DNA from: Paraburkholderia xenovorans LB400
GTDB lineage: Bacteria > Pseudomonadota > Gammaproteobacteria > Burkholderiales > Burkholderiaceae
Reading direction: 5' to 3'
DNA: 64,000 nt
Assembly (NCBI RefSeq): GCF_000013645.1
Contig: NC_007951.1
Coordinates: 2,604,001 to 2,668,000 of the forward strand
Shown here one piece after another: positions 1 to 8,312 of the stretch. The stretch's first letter is position 1. Every line of letters starts with the position of its first letter. The position numbers and the translations under genes were made by a program. The notes beneath the pieces are model-generated. The model worked only from the letters and a program-made list of their open reading frames with translations, was not told the DNA's origin and searched no databases.

Positions 1-1
1 G

Positions 2-754
2 TTCATGAAGCAAGGCGCCGGCTATCCGGTCAAGACCAACGGCGAGCATCGCTTTCGCTTTAACGGCAACTGGAAGATCCAGCTCGAGAACACCACGGAT
101 CTGTATCACTTCCCCGTGGTCCACAAGTCGTGGCTGAAATCGATCGACGAGGAAACCACCGCCGCGATCACGAGCTTCATGACAAGCGACCAGGCTTTCT
201 GCCGTTCGCTCGGCAACGGCCACAGCCTCGCCGTGCTGATGCCGGAACTAGTCGATCTCGACCGCGATGACGGCGCGCCGATCCCCGAGCGCTTCACAGA
301 GCTGGCCGCGTCACTCGCAAAAGACCACACGCCGGAACAAGTGCGCCGTATCGTGCGCTCGCTGATGGGCGTCGGCTTCAATCTGAATCTGTTTCCGAAC
401 CTCGCGCTGTCGATGGCGTTTTTCCGCGTACTGCGGCCCATTTCCGCGAACGAGACCGAGATCCGTCATGTCGCCCTCGCAATGGACGGCGGCCCCGAAG
501 AAGCGAACCGTGTGCGCCTGCGCATTCACGAACACTTCCAGGGCCCGTTCGGTTTCGGCAGTCCGGACGACGCCGAAGCGTGGGAACGCGTGCAGCGCGG
601 CTCGCACGCCGGCCCCGATCTGCCGATTCTCGTCAACCGTGGCCTGAATCGCGAGAGCACGGCGCCGAATGGCGAAAAAACCGCCCACGCCACGGACGAA
701 ACCGGCATGCGCGAAGCTTACGCGCAATGGCGCACGATGATGGAGCAGGCATGA
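2..754 (+). CDS. iacC: Aromatic ring-hydroxylating oxygenase large subunit, 3' part (IacC-like)
   Basis: This is the catalytic C-terminal part of a Rieske non-haem iron oxygenase alpha subunit. The frame is open to the left window edge, so the N-terminal Rieske [2Fe-2S] domain lies outside. The mononuclear iron motif D-x2-H-x4-H is visible as DLYHFPVVH near bases 98-124. The stop overlaps the small-subunit start (ATGA, 751-754), so the two are translationally coupled subunits. With the amidase, SDR, IacB-like and IacI-like genes downstream, the best reading is IacC of indole-3-acetate degradation, which oxygenates the indole ring on the way to catechol. The family call is certain; the substrate is inferred from the neighbours. 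Confidence 0.8.
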   Translation, partial: FMKQGAGYPVKTNGEHRFRFNGNWKIQLENTTDLYHFPVVHKSWLKSIDEETTAAITSFMTSDQAFCRSLGNGHSLAVLMPELVDLDRDDGAPIPERFTELAASLAKDHTPEQVRRIVRSLMGVGFNLNLFPNLALSMAFFRVLRPISANETEIRHVALAMDGGPEEANRVRLRIHEHFQGPFGFGSPDDAEAWERVQRGSHAGPDLPILVNRGLNRESTAPNGEKTAHATDETGMREAYAQWRTMMEQA

Positions 755-1251
755 TGGACGACAGGAACACGCTGTTTTCGCAGAAGACATTCACCGGCGC
801 GATCGAACTCATCTGGCGCGAAGCGGAACTGCTGGACCGCAAGGACTATCGCGAGTGGCTGTCGCTGTGGGACCCCACGGGCTTCTACGTGGTGCCGATC
901 GAGCACGACACCACCGACTTCGCCGCCACGCTGAACTATGCGTACGACGATCACGACATGCGCGAAAAACGCGTGCAGCGCATGACGTCCGGCTATTCGG
1001 TATCGGCTGCCGACGCCGCCCGCACCGTACGCACCGTGTCGCGTTTCACGCTCACCAGCGAAGCGGCCGACGAAGTCACGGTGAACTCGGCGCAAGTCAT
1101 CGTCGCGTTCAAGCGCGGCAAGTCGACGCTGTTCGCGGCGGACCTCACGCATCGCATCGGTTTCGCGAGCGGAGAGCCGCGCATCGTGCAGAAGGTGATC
1201 CGCCTGATCGATTCGACCGATGCGTTGAGCGCGATCGGCTTCCTGCTCTGA
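751..1251 (+). CDS. iacD: Aromatic ring-hydroxylating oxygenase small subunit (IacD-like)
   Basis: This 166-residue protein has the size and cystatin/SnoaL-like fold signature of ring-hydroxylating dioxygenase beta subunits (an early EAELLDRKDYREWLSLW-type helix, then a GYSVSAADAARTVRTVSRF region). It should assemble with the preceding alpha subunit into the terminal oxygenase. The ATG at 751 overlaps the alpha-subunit stop by 4 bp. A longer in-frame extension upstream exists but would lie inside the alpha gene and has no homology-like sequence. No iron ligands are expected in this subunit. The iac assignment depends on context. Confidence 0.82.
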   Translation: MMDDRNTLFSQKTFTGAIELIWREAELLDRKDYREWLSLWDPTGFYVVPIEHDTTDFAATLNYAYDDHDMREKRVQRMTSGYSVSAADAARTVRTVSRFTLTSEAADEVTVNSAQVIVAFKRGKSTLFAADLTHRIGFASGEPRIVQKVIRLIDSTDALSAIGFLL

Positions 1252-1277
1252 ACCCCAAAAAACCAGCGAGCACGACG

Positions 1278-2594
1278 ATGCCAAACGACACGTTCTCTCC
1301 CACGGCCGGATCGCCCCCCGCATCCGCCGCACCGGCTGCCTCGCGGACCTTGCGGCGCATCATCGTCGCCTCCGTCCTCGGCAATGCGCTGGAGTGGTAC
1401 GACTTTTTTCTGTACGGCACGGCCGCCGCACTGATCTTCGGACCGCTGTTCTTCCCGTTGCACGGCGACCCGCTGCTGGGCACCCTTGCCGCGTTCGCCG
1501 GCTTCGCGATCGGCTTTCTCGCGCGGCCGCTGGGCGGCATCGTGTTCGGCCATATCGGCGACCGCCACGGCCGCAAAGGCGCGCTCGTCGTCACGCTGAT
1601 GATGATGGGCGTGGCGACCTTCGGCATCGGCCTGCTGCCCACGTTCTCGCAGATCGGCTTTCTCGCGCCCACGGCGCTCGTGTGTCTGCGCGTCGTGCAG
1701 GGCATCGCGTCGGGCGGCGAATGGGGCGGCGGCGTACTGCTGATCAGCGAAAGCGCACCGGCCAACCGGCGCGGCTACTACGCGGCGTTCAGTCAGTTGG
1801 GCGTCGCGGGCGGCTTCGTGCTGTCGGCGGCCGCGTTCTATCTGGTGCAGCGCCTGCCGCTGGAAAGCTTCATGTCCTGGGGCTGGCGCGTGCCGTTTCT
1901 GGCCAGCGTGCTGATTTTCGGCGTGGGCGTGTACATTCGCCGGCGCTTGCCCGAAAGCCGCGATTTCACCGCCGCCAAACCAAAGCACATGCCCGTGCTG
2001 ACGGTGATACGCAATCATCCGAAGCAGGTATTACAGGCTATGGGGCTGCGCGTCGCCGAAAACGGCGGGACGTATATCTTTCTTTCGTTCGTGCTGGTGT
2101 ACGGCAAGACGATCGGCGTGCCCGTTTCGGTGATGCTCGGCGGCGTCATGATCGCCATGCTGCTCGAACTCGTCACAATCGTGTTGTGGGGGCGTTTGTC
2201 GGACCTGATCGGACGGCGGCCGGTGTATATGATCGGCGCGCTCGGACTGGTGGTGATCGCGTTTCCCGCGTTCTGGCTGATCGACACGCACCAGCCGATG
2301 CTCGTCTTCCTTTCTCTCGCGCTAGGCTTGCCGTTCTGCCACGCCGCGATGATCGGCACGCAGCCCGCGTTGATGGGCGAACTGTTTCCCACGGAAGTGC
2401 GCTACTCGGGCATGGCGCTCGGGCATGAAATTGCCTCGGTATTTTCCGGCGGGCTCGCACCGCTCGTCGCCACCGCCCTGTATGCGAAAGTGCGTGCGCC
2501 GTGGCCAGTGGCGCTGATGCTGATCGCTTTCGGGCTGATTACCGCGCTTACGCTCGTGACCATTCCTCGCAACACCAGCGCCACGCATGATTGA
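1278..2594 (+). CDS. MFS metabolite:H+ symporter, probable IAA/aromatic acid permease
   Basis: The 438-residue protein has about 12 hydrophobic segments and the MFS loop 2-3 motif GHIGDRHGRKGAL. NALEWYDFFLYG in the first helix and GGEWGGGVLL in helix 5 are typical of the metabolite:proton symporter (MHS) subfamily of organic-acid permeases. The start at 1278 follows the iacD-like gene by 26 bp, so it is in the same operon. Uptake of indole-3-acetate or a related aromatic acid is inferred from this position only. Confidence 0.8.
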   Translation: MPNDTFSPTAGSPPASAAPAASRTLRRIIVASVLGNALEWYDFFLYGTAAALIFGPLFFPLHGDPLLGTLAAFAGFAIGFLARPLGGIVFGHIGDRHGRKGALVVTLMMMGVATFGIGLLPTFSQIGFLAPTALVCLRVVQGIASGGEWGGGVLLISESAPANRRGYYAAFSQLGVAGGFVLSAAAFYLVQRLPLESFMSWGWRVPFLASVLIFGVGVYIRRRLPESRDFTAAKPKHMPVLTVIRNHPKQVLQAMGLRVAENGGTYIFLSFVLVYGKTIGVPVSVMLGGVMIAMLLELVTIVLWGRLSDLIGRRPVYMIGALGLVVIAFPAFWLIDTHQPMLVFLSLALGLPFCHAAMIGTQPALMGELFPTEVRYSGMALGHEIASVFSGGLAPLVATALYAKVRAPWPVALMLIAFGLITALTLVTIPRNTSATHD

Positions 2595-2710
2595 GTTGTG
2601 ATCAACCGGCCGGGGCGCCTCGGCGGTCGGGTGCTCGTAACCAGCACGCGTTTCCACGCGAAGGCGGCCCGGACAGCGGCGGTGGCTTGGTATTCGCGGG
2701 CGTCGTGCCG

Positions 2711-2740
2711 ATTCCAGGCTATTCCAGGCTATTCCAGGCT
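2711..2740 (+). repeat. Three tandem copies of a 10-bp unit
   Basis: The unit attccaggct is repeated exactly three times in the 211-bp gap between the MFS gene and the IacB-like gene. The gap otherwise shows no gene. The copies are perfect, so they may be a recent slippage product or a small binding-site array. Confidence 0.9.
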
Positions 2741-2805
2741 ACCTGTAGGCCACTTTCCAGTTGATCCGTCATCCTGACGATTACGATTGCAAGGAGCAAC
2801 GCCTC

Positions 2806-3183
2806 ATGTCCGATACTTCAACGCCGCCGCTGCGCGTTCTGTTCTGCTGCGGCGTCACGCAGAATTTCTTCGATCTGTCGCGCGAGCAGATCGGCGAAGT
2901 CTGGCAGGCTTACGGCAAGATGCTGGCCGCCGTCGAGTCGATGCAAGGCGTCAAGGTGCTCGGCATCATGGACGACGACCGTCTCACCGTCGGCCATGCC
3001 GACAATTCGCCGTGGACCTTTTACATCATGGCCGACGTGCGCGATTTCGACACCGCCGTGGCCGTGTGCAATCTGTATCGCACTACGCCGGTGGGCGAAT
3101 ACAACCTGTGGCGCTATGGGAAGATCGAAGCGCGGGTCGGGCGCGCGCTGCAGGTGCCGCCGCAACATGCCCATGCAGCGTGA
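2806..3183 (+). CDS. iacB: Small IAA-catabolism protein (IacB-like)
   Basis: This is a 125-residue soluble protein without a signal peptide. The start at 2806 is preceded by AAGGAG (2791-2796), which favours it over an in-frame ATG at 2761. The sequence has a short alpha/beta pattern (RVLFCCGVTQNFFDLS, then VKVLGIMDDDRLTVG), and I see no catalytic motif. Its place between oxygenase and amidase genes, with an IacI-like gene directly after, matches the small accessory protein IacB of indole-3-acetate operons. The reaction it assists is not evident from the sequence. Confidence 0.55.
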   Translation: MSDTSTPPLRVLFCCGVTQNFFDLSREQIGEVWQAYGKMLAAVESMQGVKVLGIMDDDRLTVGHADNSPWTFYIMADVRDFDTAVAVCNLYRTTPVGEYNLWRYGKIEARVGRALQVPPQHAHAA

Positions 3184-3193
3184 GCGCGACGCC

Positions 3194-3709
3194 ATGAATG
3201 CCGCTCCCGCCACGCTTGCCCTGTTGACCGAGCGGCTTGCCGCGCTCGAAGCCGAATCCGCGGTGCGCCGCACGATGTCGCGCTATATGGCGCTATGCGA
3301 CGTGCCGTGCAGCGCGCTCGAAGGCGAGTCGCTCGCCGCGCTCTTTACCGCCGACGCGATCTGGGAAGGCGTCGGCCCGCAGTACGCGAGCAGGTTCGGC
3401 CGCCTGACGGGCCACGCCGAAATCCTGACGATGCTCACGCGCTACCTGCCGCCGTCGCCGCATTTCTCGGTGAACGTGCACTTCCTCACGTCGGAAACCA
3501 TCCACGTGCAAGGCGCGAACGCGAAAGGCCGCTGGATCATGCTGCAGGCTTCGGGCTATGTCGATGCACAGGCCGAGCTGATCGCGGCGCGACTCGAAGT
3601 GGATTTCGCGCCTGCCGGCAATGGCCGCGACTGGCTCATCACGCACTTTCGCACGGAACGCCTGTTCGACGCGCCGTGGCAAGTCAATGCAAGGAAACCG
3701 CAGACATGA
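3194..3709 (+). CDS. iacI: SnoaL/NTF2-like protein (IacI-like)
   Basis: This 171-residue protein is of the SnoaL/NTF2-like type: an N-terminal helix with VRRTMSRYMALCD, then FTADAIWEGVGPQ and a GHAEILTMLTRYL stretch. Such proteins form cone-shaped cavities that bind small hydrophobic molecules. The start at 3194 lies 10 bp after the IacB-like stop; an alternative ATG at 3173 would overlap that gene. The stop overlaps the amidase start (ATGA). In iac operons a protein of this type is IacI; its exact step in ring breakdown is an inference. Confidence 0.6.
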   Translation: MNAAPATLALLTERLAALEAESAVRRTMSRYMALCDVPCSALEGESLAALFTADAIWEGVGPQYASRFGRLTGHAEILTMLTRYLPPSPHFSVNVHFLTSETIHVQGANAKGRWIMLQASGYVDAQAELIAARLEVDFAPAGNGRDWLITHFRTERLFDAPWQVNARKPQT

Positions 3710-4830
3710 ACGAGTTTATCCAGACCCTGTCGTTAGGCAGCAGCGGTCCGAGCATCGCGATCAAGGACACGATCGATATCGCCGGCTACCCCACCACCGC
3801 CGCGAGCCGCGCGCTGGCGGATACGCCACCCGCGCGGCGGCATGCGCAGGTGGTTGAACGGTTGCTGGCGGCGGGCTGGCATATCGTCGGCAAAACGAAC
3901 ATGCATGAACTGGCGTTCGGCATGACCGGCATCAACGACTACACCGGCACGCCGCAGAATCCGCAGGACGCCACGCGCATTCCGGGCGGATCGTCGAGCG
4001 GATCGGCGGCCGCGGTCGGGCTGAAACTCGCCGACGCCGCGCTCGGCACCGACACCGGAGGTTCCATTCGCGGCCCCGCCGCATGCTGCGGCGTGATCGG
4101 ATTGAAGCCCACCTTCGGGCGCGTGTCGCGGCTCGGCGTGGCGCCGCGAGAATCCACGCTCGACTGTGTCGGGCCATTTGCGCGCGACATGCGCATGCTC
4201 GCCGCCGCGATGCTCGCCATAACCGCGGATTTCGATGCGAACGCCGCGCACGCGTGGCAAGGCCCGTGCAAGGTCGGTATCGTGCAGGCCGACGCCACGG
4301 CCGACATTCTCGCCGCCGTGGCACGCGCCGCCGACACGGCCAACTGTACCGCGCATACGTTGCAACTCACGGGTCTCGCAGCCGCTTTCGACGCGGGCCT
4401 CACCGTCATCAACGCCGAGACTTCGCGCGCGTTCGGGCATCTGGTGGCAGGCGGAAAGATCGGCGCGGATCTCGACGCGCGCCTGCGCGCGGCAGCCAAC
4501 ACCACCGCCGCGCAAGTCGATGCGGCGGAACAGGTGCGCCGCCAGTTCACGGCGGCCATCGACCACGCGCTCGACAACGCCGACGTATTGATTCTGCCCA
4601 CACTGCCCGCTCTGCCCATCACCCTCGAAGAAGCGCGCAGCGGCAAGTCCGTGATCGCGATGTCCTCGCTGATCCGGCCGTTCAATCTGAGCGGGCATCC
4701 CGCGTTGAGTTTGCCGCTGCCGGTTGAAGGCTCGCCGCTCAAGGCGGGGTTGCAGATCGTGGGACGCAAGGGGCATGACGAGCAGGTGTGCGCAATCGCG
4801 GCACGTTTCGAAGCCGCCCTTGCCGCCTGA
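3706..4830 (+). CDS. iacH: Amidase-signature hydrolase (IacH-like)
   Basis: This 374-residue amidase-signature enzyme carries the complete Ser-cisSer-Lys triad: Lys20 in AIKDTID, the cis-Ser in PGGSSSGSAAA (about Ser97) and the nucleophile Ser120 in GTDTGGSIRGPA. It hydrolyses a carboxamide. In indole-3-acetate degradation the family member IacH is thought to act on a ring-opened amide intermediate. The gene starts inside the stop of the preceding gene. Length is short for the family (often 450 or more) but normal for this subgroup. Confidence 0.78.
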   Translation: MNEFIQTLSLGSSGPSIAIKDTIDIAGYPTTAASRALADTPPARRHAQVVERLLAAGWHIVGKTNMHELAFGMTGINDYTGTPQNPQDATRIPGGSSSGSAAAVGLKLADAALGTDTGGSIRGPAACCGVIGLKPTFGRVSRLGVAPRESTLDCVGPFARDMRMLAAAMLAITADFDANAAHAWQGPCKVGIVQADATADILAAVARAADTANCTAHTLQLTGLAAAFDAGLTVINAETSRAFGHLVAGGKIGADLDARLRAAANTTAAQVDAAEQVRRQFTAAIDHALDNADVLILPTLPALPITLEEARSGKSVIAMSSLIRPFNLSGHPALSLPLPVEGSPLKAGLQIVGRKGHDEQVCAIAARFEAALAA

Positions 4831-4887
4831 CGCAGGCATCAAGTCATGCCGCCCGCGCGGCTGGCTGTTTTATCCGGAGCGCAAGCA

Positions 4888-5631
4888 ATGCAGAAGAGAG
4901 TCGTACTCGTCACCGGCGCCGCGCGTGGTCTGGGCGCCGCGCTTGCCGCGCGCTTTCACGCGGCGGGCTACGCGGTCGCGATCGGCGATATTGCGTTCGA
5001 TGCGGCACAAGCCCTTGCGCGCGATCTGAGCGCAGACGGTTCCAGCGCATTCGCCCTGCATCTCGACGTCACCGCGAAGGCCGCTTTCACTGCTGCGCGC
5101 GACGCCATTCTTCAACGCTGGGGCCGTGTCGACGCGTTGGTCAACAACGCGGGTGCCTCCAAAGTCGTGTCCGTGATGGACATTACGGCGGAGCAGTTCG
5201 ATCAGGTCATCAACGTCAATTTGCGGAGCGTGCTGTTCGGCTGCCAGGTGTTCGGCCAGCATTTCGCCGACACGGGCATGGGCCGCATCGTCAACATCGC
5301 GTCGCTCGCGGGACAGAACGGCGGCTCGGCGACCGGCGCGCATTACGCGGCGGCGAAAGGCGGGGTGATTACGCTCACCAAGGTATTCGCGCGCGACCTC
5401 GGCGCGGCGGGCGTGACCGTCAACGCCATTTCGCCCGGCCCGATGGATCTGCCGATCGTGCATGAAAGCGTGGCGGCCGACAAACTGAAGGCGGTGATCG
5501 CGAATATTCCCGCAGGCCGTCTCGGCTCGGCGGATTATGTCGCCGATGTTGCCGTGATGCTCGCGGCGGAAAATGCTTTCTTCGCGAACGGCGCGTGCTG
5601 GGATGTGAACGGCGGGCTGTTCATGCGCTGA
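4888..5631 (+). CDS. iacE: Short-chain dehydrogenase/reductase (IacE-like)
   Basis: This is a classical SDR of 247 residues with the cofactor motif TGAARGLG (residues 9-16), NNAG (86-89), and catalytic Ser139, Tyr153 and Lys157. It uses NAD(P)H to oxidise or reduce a hydroxyl/keto group. CCGGAGC at 4874-4880 supports the ATG at 4888 rather than the in-frame ATG at 4846. It is the last gene of the iac-like operon and is followed by a 159-bp gap before the convergent tssA. IacE in indole-3-acetate pathways is an SDR, which fits. Confidence 0.75.
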   Translation: MQKRVVLVTGAARGLGAALAARFHAAGYAVAIGDIAFDAAQALARDLSADGSSAFALHLDVTAKAAFTAARDAILQRWGRVDALVNNAGASKVVSVMDITAEQFDQVINVNLRSVLFGCQVFGQHFADTGMGRIVNIASLAGQNGGSATGAHYAAAKGGVITLTKVFARDLGAAGVTVNAISPGPMDLPIVHESVAADKLKAVIANIPAGRLGSADYVADVAVMLAAENAFFANGACWDVNGGLFMR

Positions 5632-5790
5632 CGGCTGAAGCCGGCTCGTGCCACGAGCGGCAGGCGCTCGATGCTGCATGCCGCAGTTGGCCGCAGACTA
5701 GCCACCCCGACTGCGGGTTATAGGCTTTCTCGACGAAATCCATCACGCCGATAGCCGCCTGGTGAGGTGGCGTGACGATGCCGGACGTGC

Positions 5791-6888
5791 TCAGGCCTCG
5801 CTATCCCACTGAACGAGCAGTTCAGCGGGAATAGCCTTCACCACTTCCGCGTACCGCTTGCCCACCAGCAGCTCAGCACGCCTGAGCAGCAACGGAACCG
5901 GACTGCTCGGCTCGCTTTTCTCAAACCACTCGCGCGCCTGCCTGATCAGTTCGAGCGCGGCATGGCGATCTACGGCGGCCGTGCCGGCGCGCTCGCCTGC
6001 GGACATATCAATATCCGCGTGTACTGTCTGCGCTTCGCGCGCGGCCGGGGAATCCCGAGTCGCATCTTCCACGCGTTGTTCGACGCTGGGCGGGTCGATC
6101 GTCGCGGTCCCGGCCTTCGCCCGCACCGGGCGCGCGTCGCCCTGCGCGACGTGCCGGAGCAACCGCGTCAGCGTCGACAGATCCGGCGCGTGCATGCCCA
6201 GGTGTTCCCGGCTCCATGCGTCGATCGCGGCCAGGCTTGCGAAGGCCTCGTCGAAACCCGTCAGCGTTTCCTGCTGCTGCGAACGCAGATCGTCGAGTTG
6301 CCGCGTCACCGATTCCGGCGCGAGCGCATCGCTCGGGCGAGGCTGCGCAAACGCCCGTTCAATGTCGCGCATCTGAAGGCGCGTCGCAGTCGACTTCGTC
6401 AACGCGATTTCGCGCACATCCGCGAGCAGGCCGTCCGCGTCCGTCAGCGCCTGCAAGGCGTTCATGCGGATTTCGAGCGCGGCCTCGCGATCCGCGTCGA
6501 CGCCGGGCTGCGGGTGAATCTGCTCGGGAAACGCGGCCAGCCACGCGGCCAGCAGGCCAACGCCCTCGGCAAGACCGGCCGCGCCGCTGAGCCGGGTGCG
6601 GCAGCGCGCGAACAGCACAGCGAGGCGCATGTCCTTGCTGCGCACCATCAGACGCCGGCAGTCGCGATCGACGTCGCTCCAGTTGACGGGTTCCGGCGAC
6701 CCTACGAAATCGCCGTATTGCGCTTCCTGCCTCGCGGTCATTCTCGCCGCGAGAACGACGAATTCCGGATCGTATTCGAGGTCGATCCCGCACGGCGCGG
6801 CAGCGTCCACCGGCGCCATCCAGTCATGCGACGGGGCGGCCTTGATCCGTTCGGGTTTCTGGAGGGAGGATTTTCTGCTATTGCTCAT
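5791..6888 (-). CDS. tssA: Type VI secretion protein TssA (ImpA family)
   Basis: The 365-residue protein has the ImpA N-terminal domain (roughly residues 20-135), including GIDLEYDPEFVVLAARMT and the VNWSDVDRDCRRLM segment typical of TssA. TssA is a baseplate/sheath-end protein that guides polymerisation of the contractile tail. The C-terminal half is variable, as usual, and ends in an arm with RRAELLVGKRYAEVVKAIP. The start has GAAGG a few bases upstream. It reads away from clpV, with tagK upstream on the same strand. Confidence 0.88.
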   Translation of the reverse strand: MSNSRKSSLQKPERIKAAPSHDWMAPVDAAAPCGIDLEYDPEFVVLAARMTARQEAQYGDFVGSPEPVNWSDVDRDCRRLMVRSKDMRLAVLFARCRTRLSGAAGLAEGVGLLAAWLAAFPEQIHPQPGVDADREAALEIRMNALQALTDADGLLADVREIALTKSTATRLQMRDIERAFAQPRPSDALAPESVTRQLDDLRSQQQETLTGFDEAFASLAAIDAWSREHLGMHAPDLSTLTRLLRHVAQGDARPVRAKAGTATIDPPSVEQRVEDATRDSPAAREAQTVHADIDMSAGERAGTAAVDRHAALELIRQAREWFEKSEPSSPVPLLLRRAELLVGKRYAEVVKAIPAELLVQWDSEA

Positions 6889-7073
6889 TGTTGACCTTCA
6901 CACTACATGCCAGCGGATTTGCCAGGCCACGGGACCACGCCCGGCCCGGCACGCATTCCGGTGACGTTCAACTGACTCGTTTCCAGATCGGGCTAACGCC
7001 TGCGCTCAAGCCTTTCCGTCGTATCGCCGTGCGGCCATTCAGTCCTGCTGCCGCGGGATAGCCGCACGGTCGG

Positions 7074-7778
7074 TCATCGAACGCCCCCGTGTGCCGCGCA
7101 ATGTTGCGCGGGCAACGGGCTGTCGAGTCCCAACGTATGGTGTTCGCGCCGCGCCAACGCGGGCGGCAACACGCGCGCGCGCCGCGCGGCTGCGGCGAGA
7201 TACTCTTCCGGCGCGAAAAGAGCCAGAACTTCGGGCACTGGCTCCGCCGCCGCAAAATCAGCTTCGTGGTCCGCGGCGAGCGGGCCGAAGACGTCCTCCA
7301 CGAAACGCGCACCGGACAGAAACGCCTCGATCGAGCCGACGTGCGGCGGTTGGGCTGCGGCTGACGCTTCGTCGTGCGAGGCCGGCTGCACGCCGGTCGA
7401 AAACACCGGCTGCCCTTCCCACCCCACGGCGAGCGACGCATGGGGATCGTCGAGCGCGCGGCGATACTGCTCGTGCAGCACCTCGATCAGATCCACGGCG
7501 CCCTGCTCCACGCCGTCGCTTTCCTGCCGCGGCTCGCCGCTCTCCGATGCCAGCGCGGCGCCGATCAGGCCGAAGATCGCATTGCGGCCGCGCAGATCTT
7601 CATCAACGCCGTGCTCGGAATCGGATTCGTGGACGCCCGGATGATCGCCCTCTGCCTCGCGGCCGAAGCGGCTGTTTCGCGACAGTTCGCATTCCGCTTC
7701 TGCCGCGCCTGGTTCGATGCGAGCGGACGCATCGACGTCACGCCTGATAAGTCTGCTTGCCCACATGTCATTACCCAT
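7074..7778 (-). CDS. tagK: TagK-domain T6SS accessory protein
   Basis: This 234-residue protein ends with SIEAFLSGARFVEDVFGPL, EPVPEVLALFAPEEY and ARREHHTLGLDSPL, a pattern I recognise from TagK-domain proteins of Burkholderia T6SS loci. The N-terminal half is charged and poorly conserved. Its function is unknown beyond T6SS association. A CAGGAAAGC ribosome site precedes the start. It is followed by about 185 bp without a gene and then tssA. Confidence 0.65.
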   Translation of the reverse strand: MGNDMWASRLIRRDVDASARIEPGAAEAECELSRNSRFGREAEGDHPGVHESDSEHGVDEDLRGRNAIFGLIGAALASESGEPRQESDGVEQGAVDLIEVLHEQYRRALDDPHASLAVGWEGQPVFSTGVQPASHDEASAAAQPPHVGSIEAFLSGARFVEDVFGPLAADHEADFAAAEPVPEVLALFAPEEYLAAAARRARVLPPALARREHHTLGLDSPLPAQHCAAHGGVR

Positions 7779-8312
7779 GCTTTCCTGATTGGCGGGAGTC
7801 GTATTCTAAACAAAATTGGCAAGCATCTTCCCACTCAATATGAATAAATGTGATTTCTACGATTATTCTTATTTTCAAAATAAAAAATTAGGAATCAATC
7901 CGTTCACGAACGTAATTTTTCAACATTTCATGATTTCCATCACGATTTCCAGATAAATAACAAATTCAATATCCATCATCAAAACAAGATGTTATAGATC
8001 GAAGTCGGTCGGATTAGGGCTTGCCCGACGAATTATCCGAAGCCACCCATGAAATTTCCCAATGTTGGTCATTTGCAAGTTTTTCGGCTGGCGTCAATTG
8101 ACGGACCATGCAGTTCAAGTGCTTAATATGCCCCAGACAATTTGATTGAATTAAAGGAATACGGGGACTTCATAATGCGAATCCGATTCGAAATCAACCG
8201 GATCAGATAGCTTATAAGACTTATTCCTGACCGGGTTTCGCGCAAATCAGCAATTACATTGCCCGCGCCGGTTGAAAGTAAAAAACCAAAAACAACGAAT
8301 CAGAGAAACCAC
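7779..8312. other. AT-rich intergenic region between divergent T6SS operons
   Basis: These roughly 530 bp between tagK (-) and clpV (+) hold no gene I can support. Composition changes sharply: from about 7840 to 8260 the DNA is clearly AT-rich (for example 7855-7970) against GC-rich flanks. It must carry the promoters of both T6SS operons. I could not pick a convincing -24/-12 or -35/-10 pair. An AT-rich stretch in this place is a likely target for H-NS-type silencing. Confidence 0.7.

Noticed and set aside
5644..5658. Palindrome GCTCGTG-C-CACGAGC between iacE and tssA
   Set aside because: The one-base centre cannot form a normal hairpin loop and no T run follows; it may be a chance palindrome in GC-rich DNA.
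8065..8079. Possible sigma54 site TTGG...TTGC in the clpV upstream region
   Set aside because: The GG-to-GC spacing is 6 bp instead of 10, so it does not fit a -24/-12 promoter.
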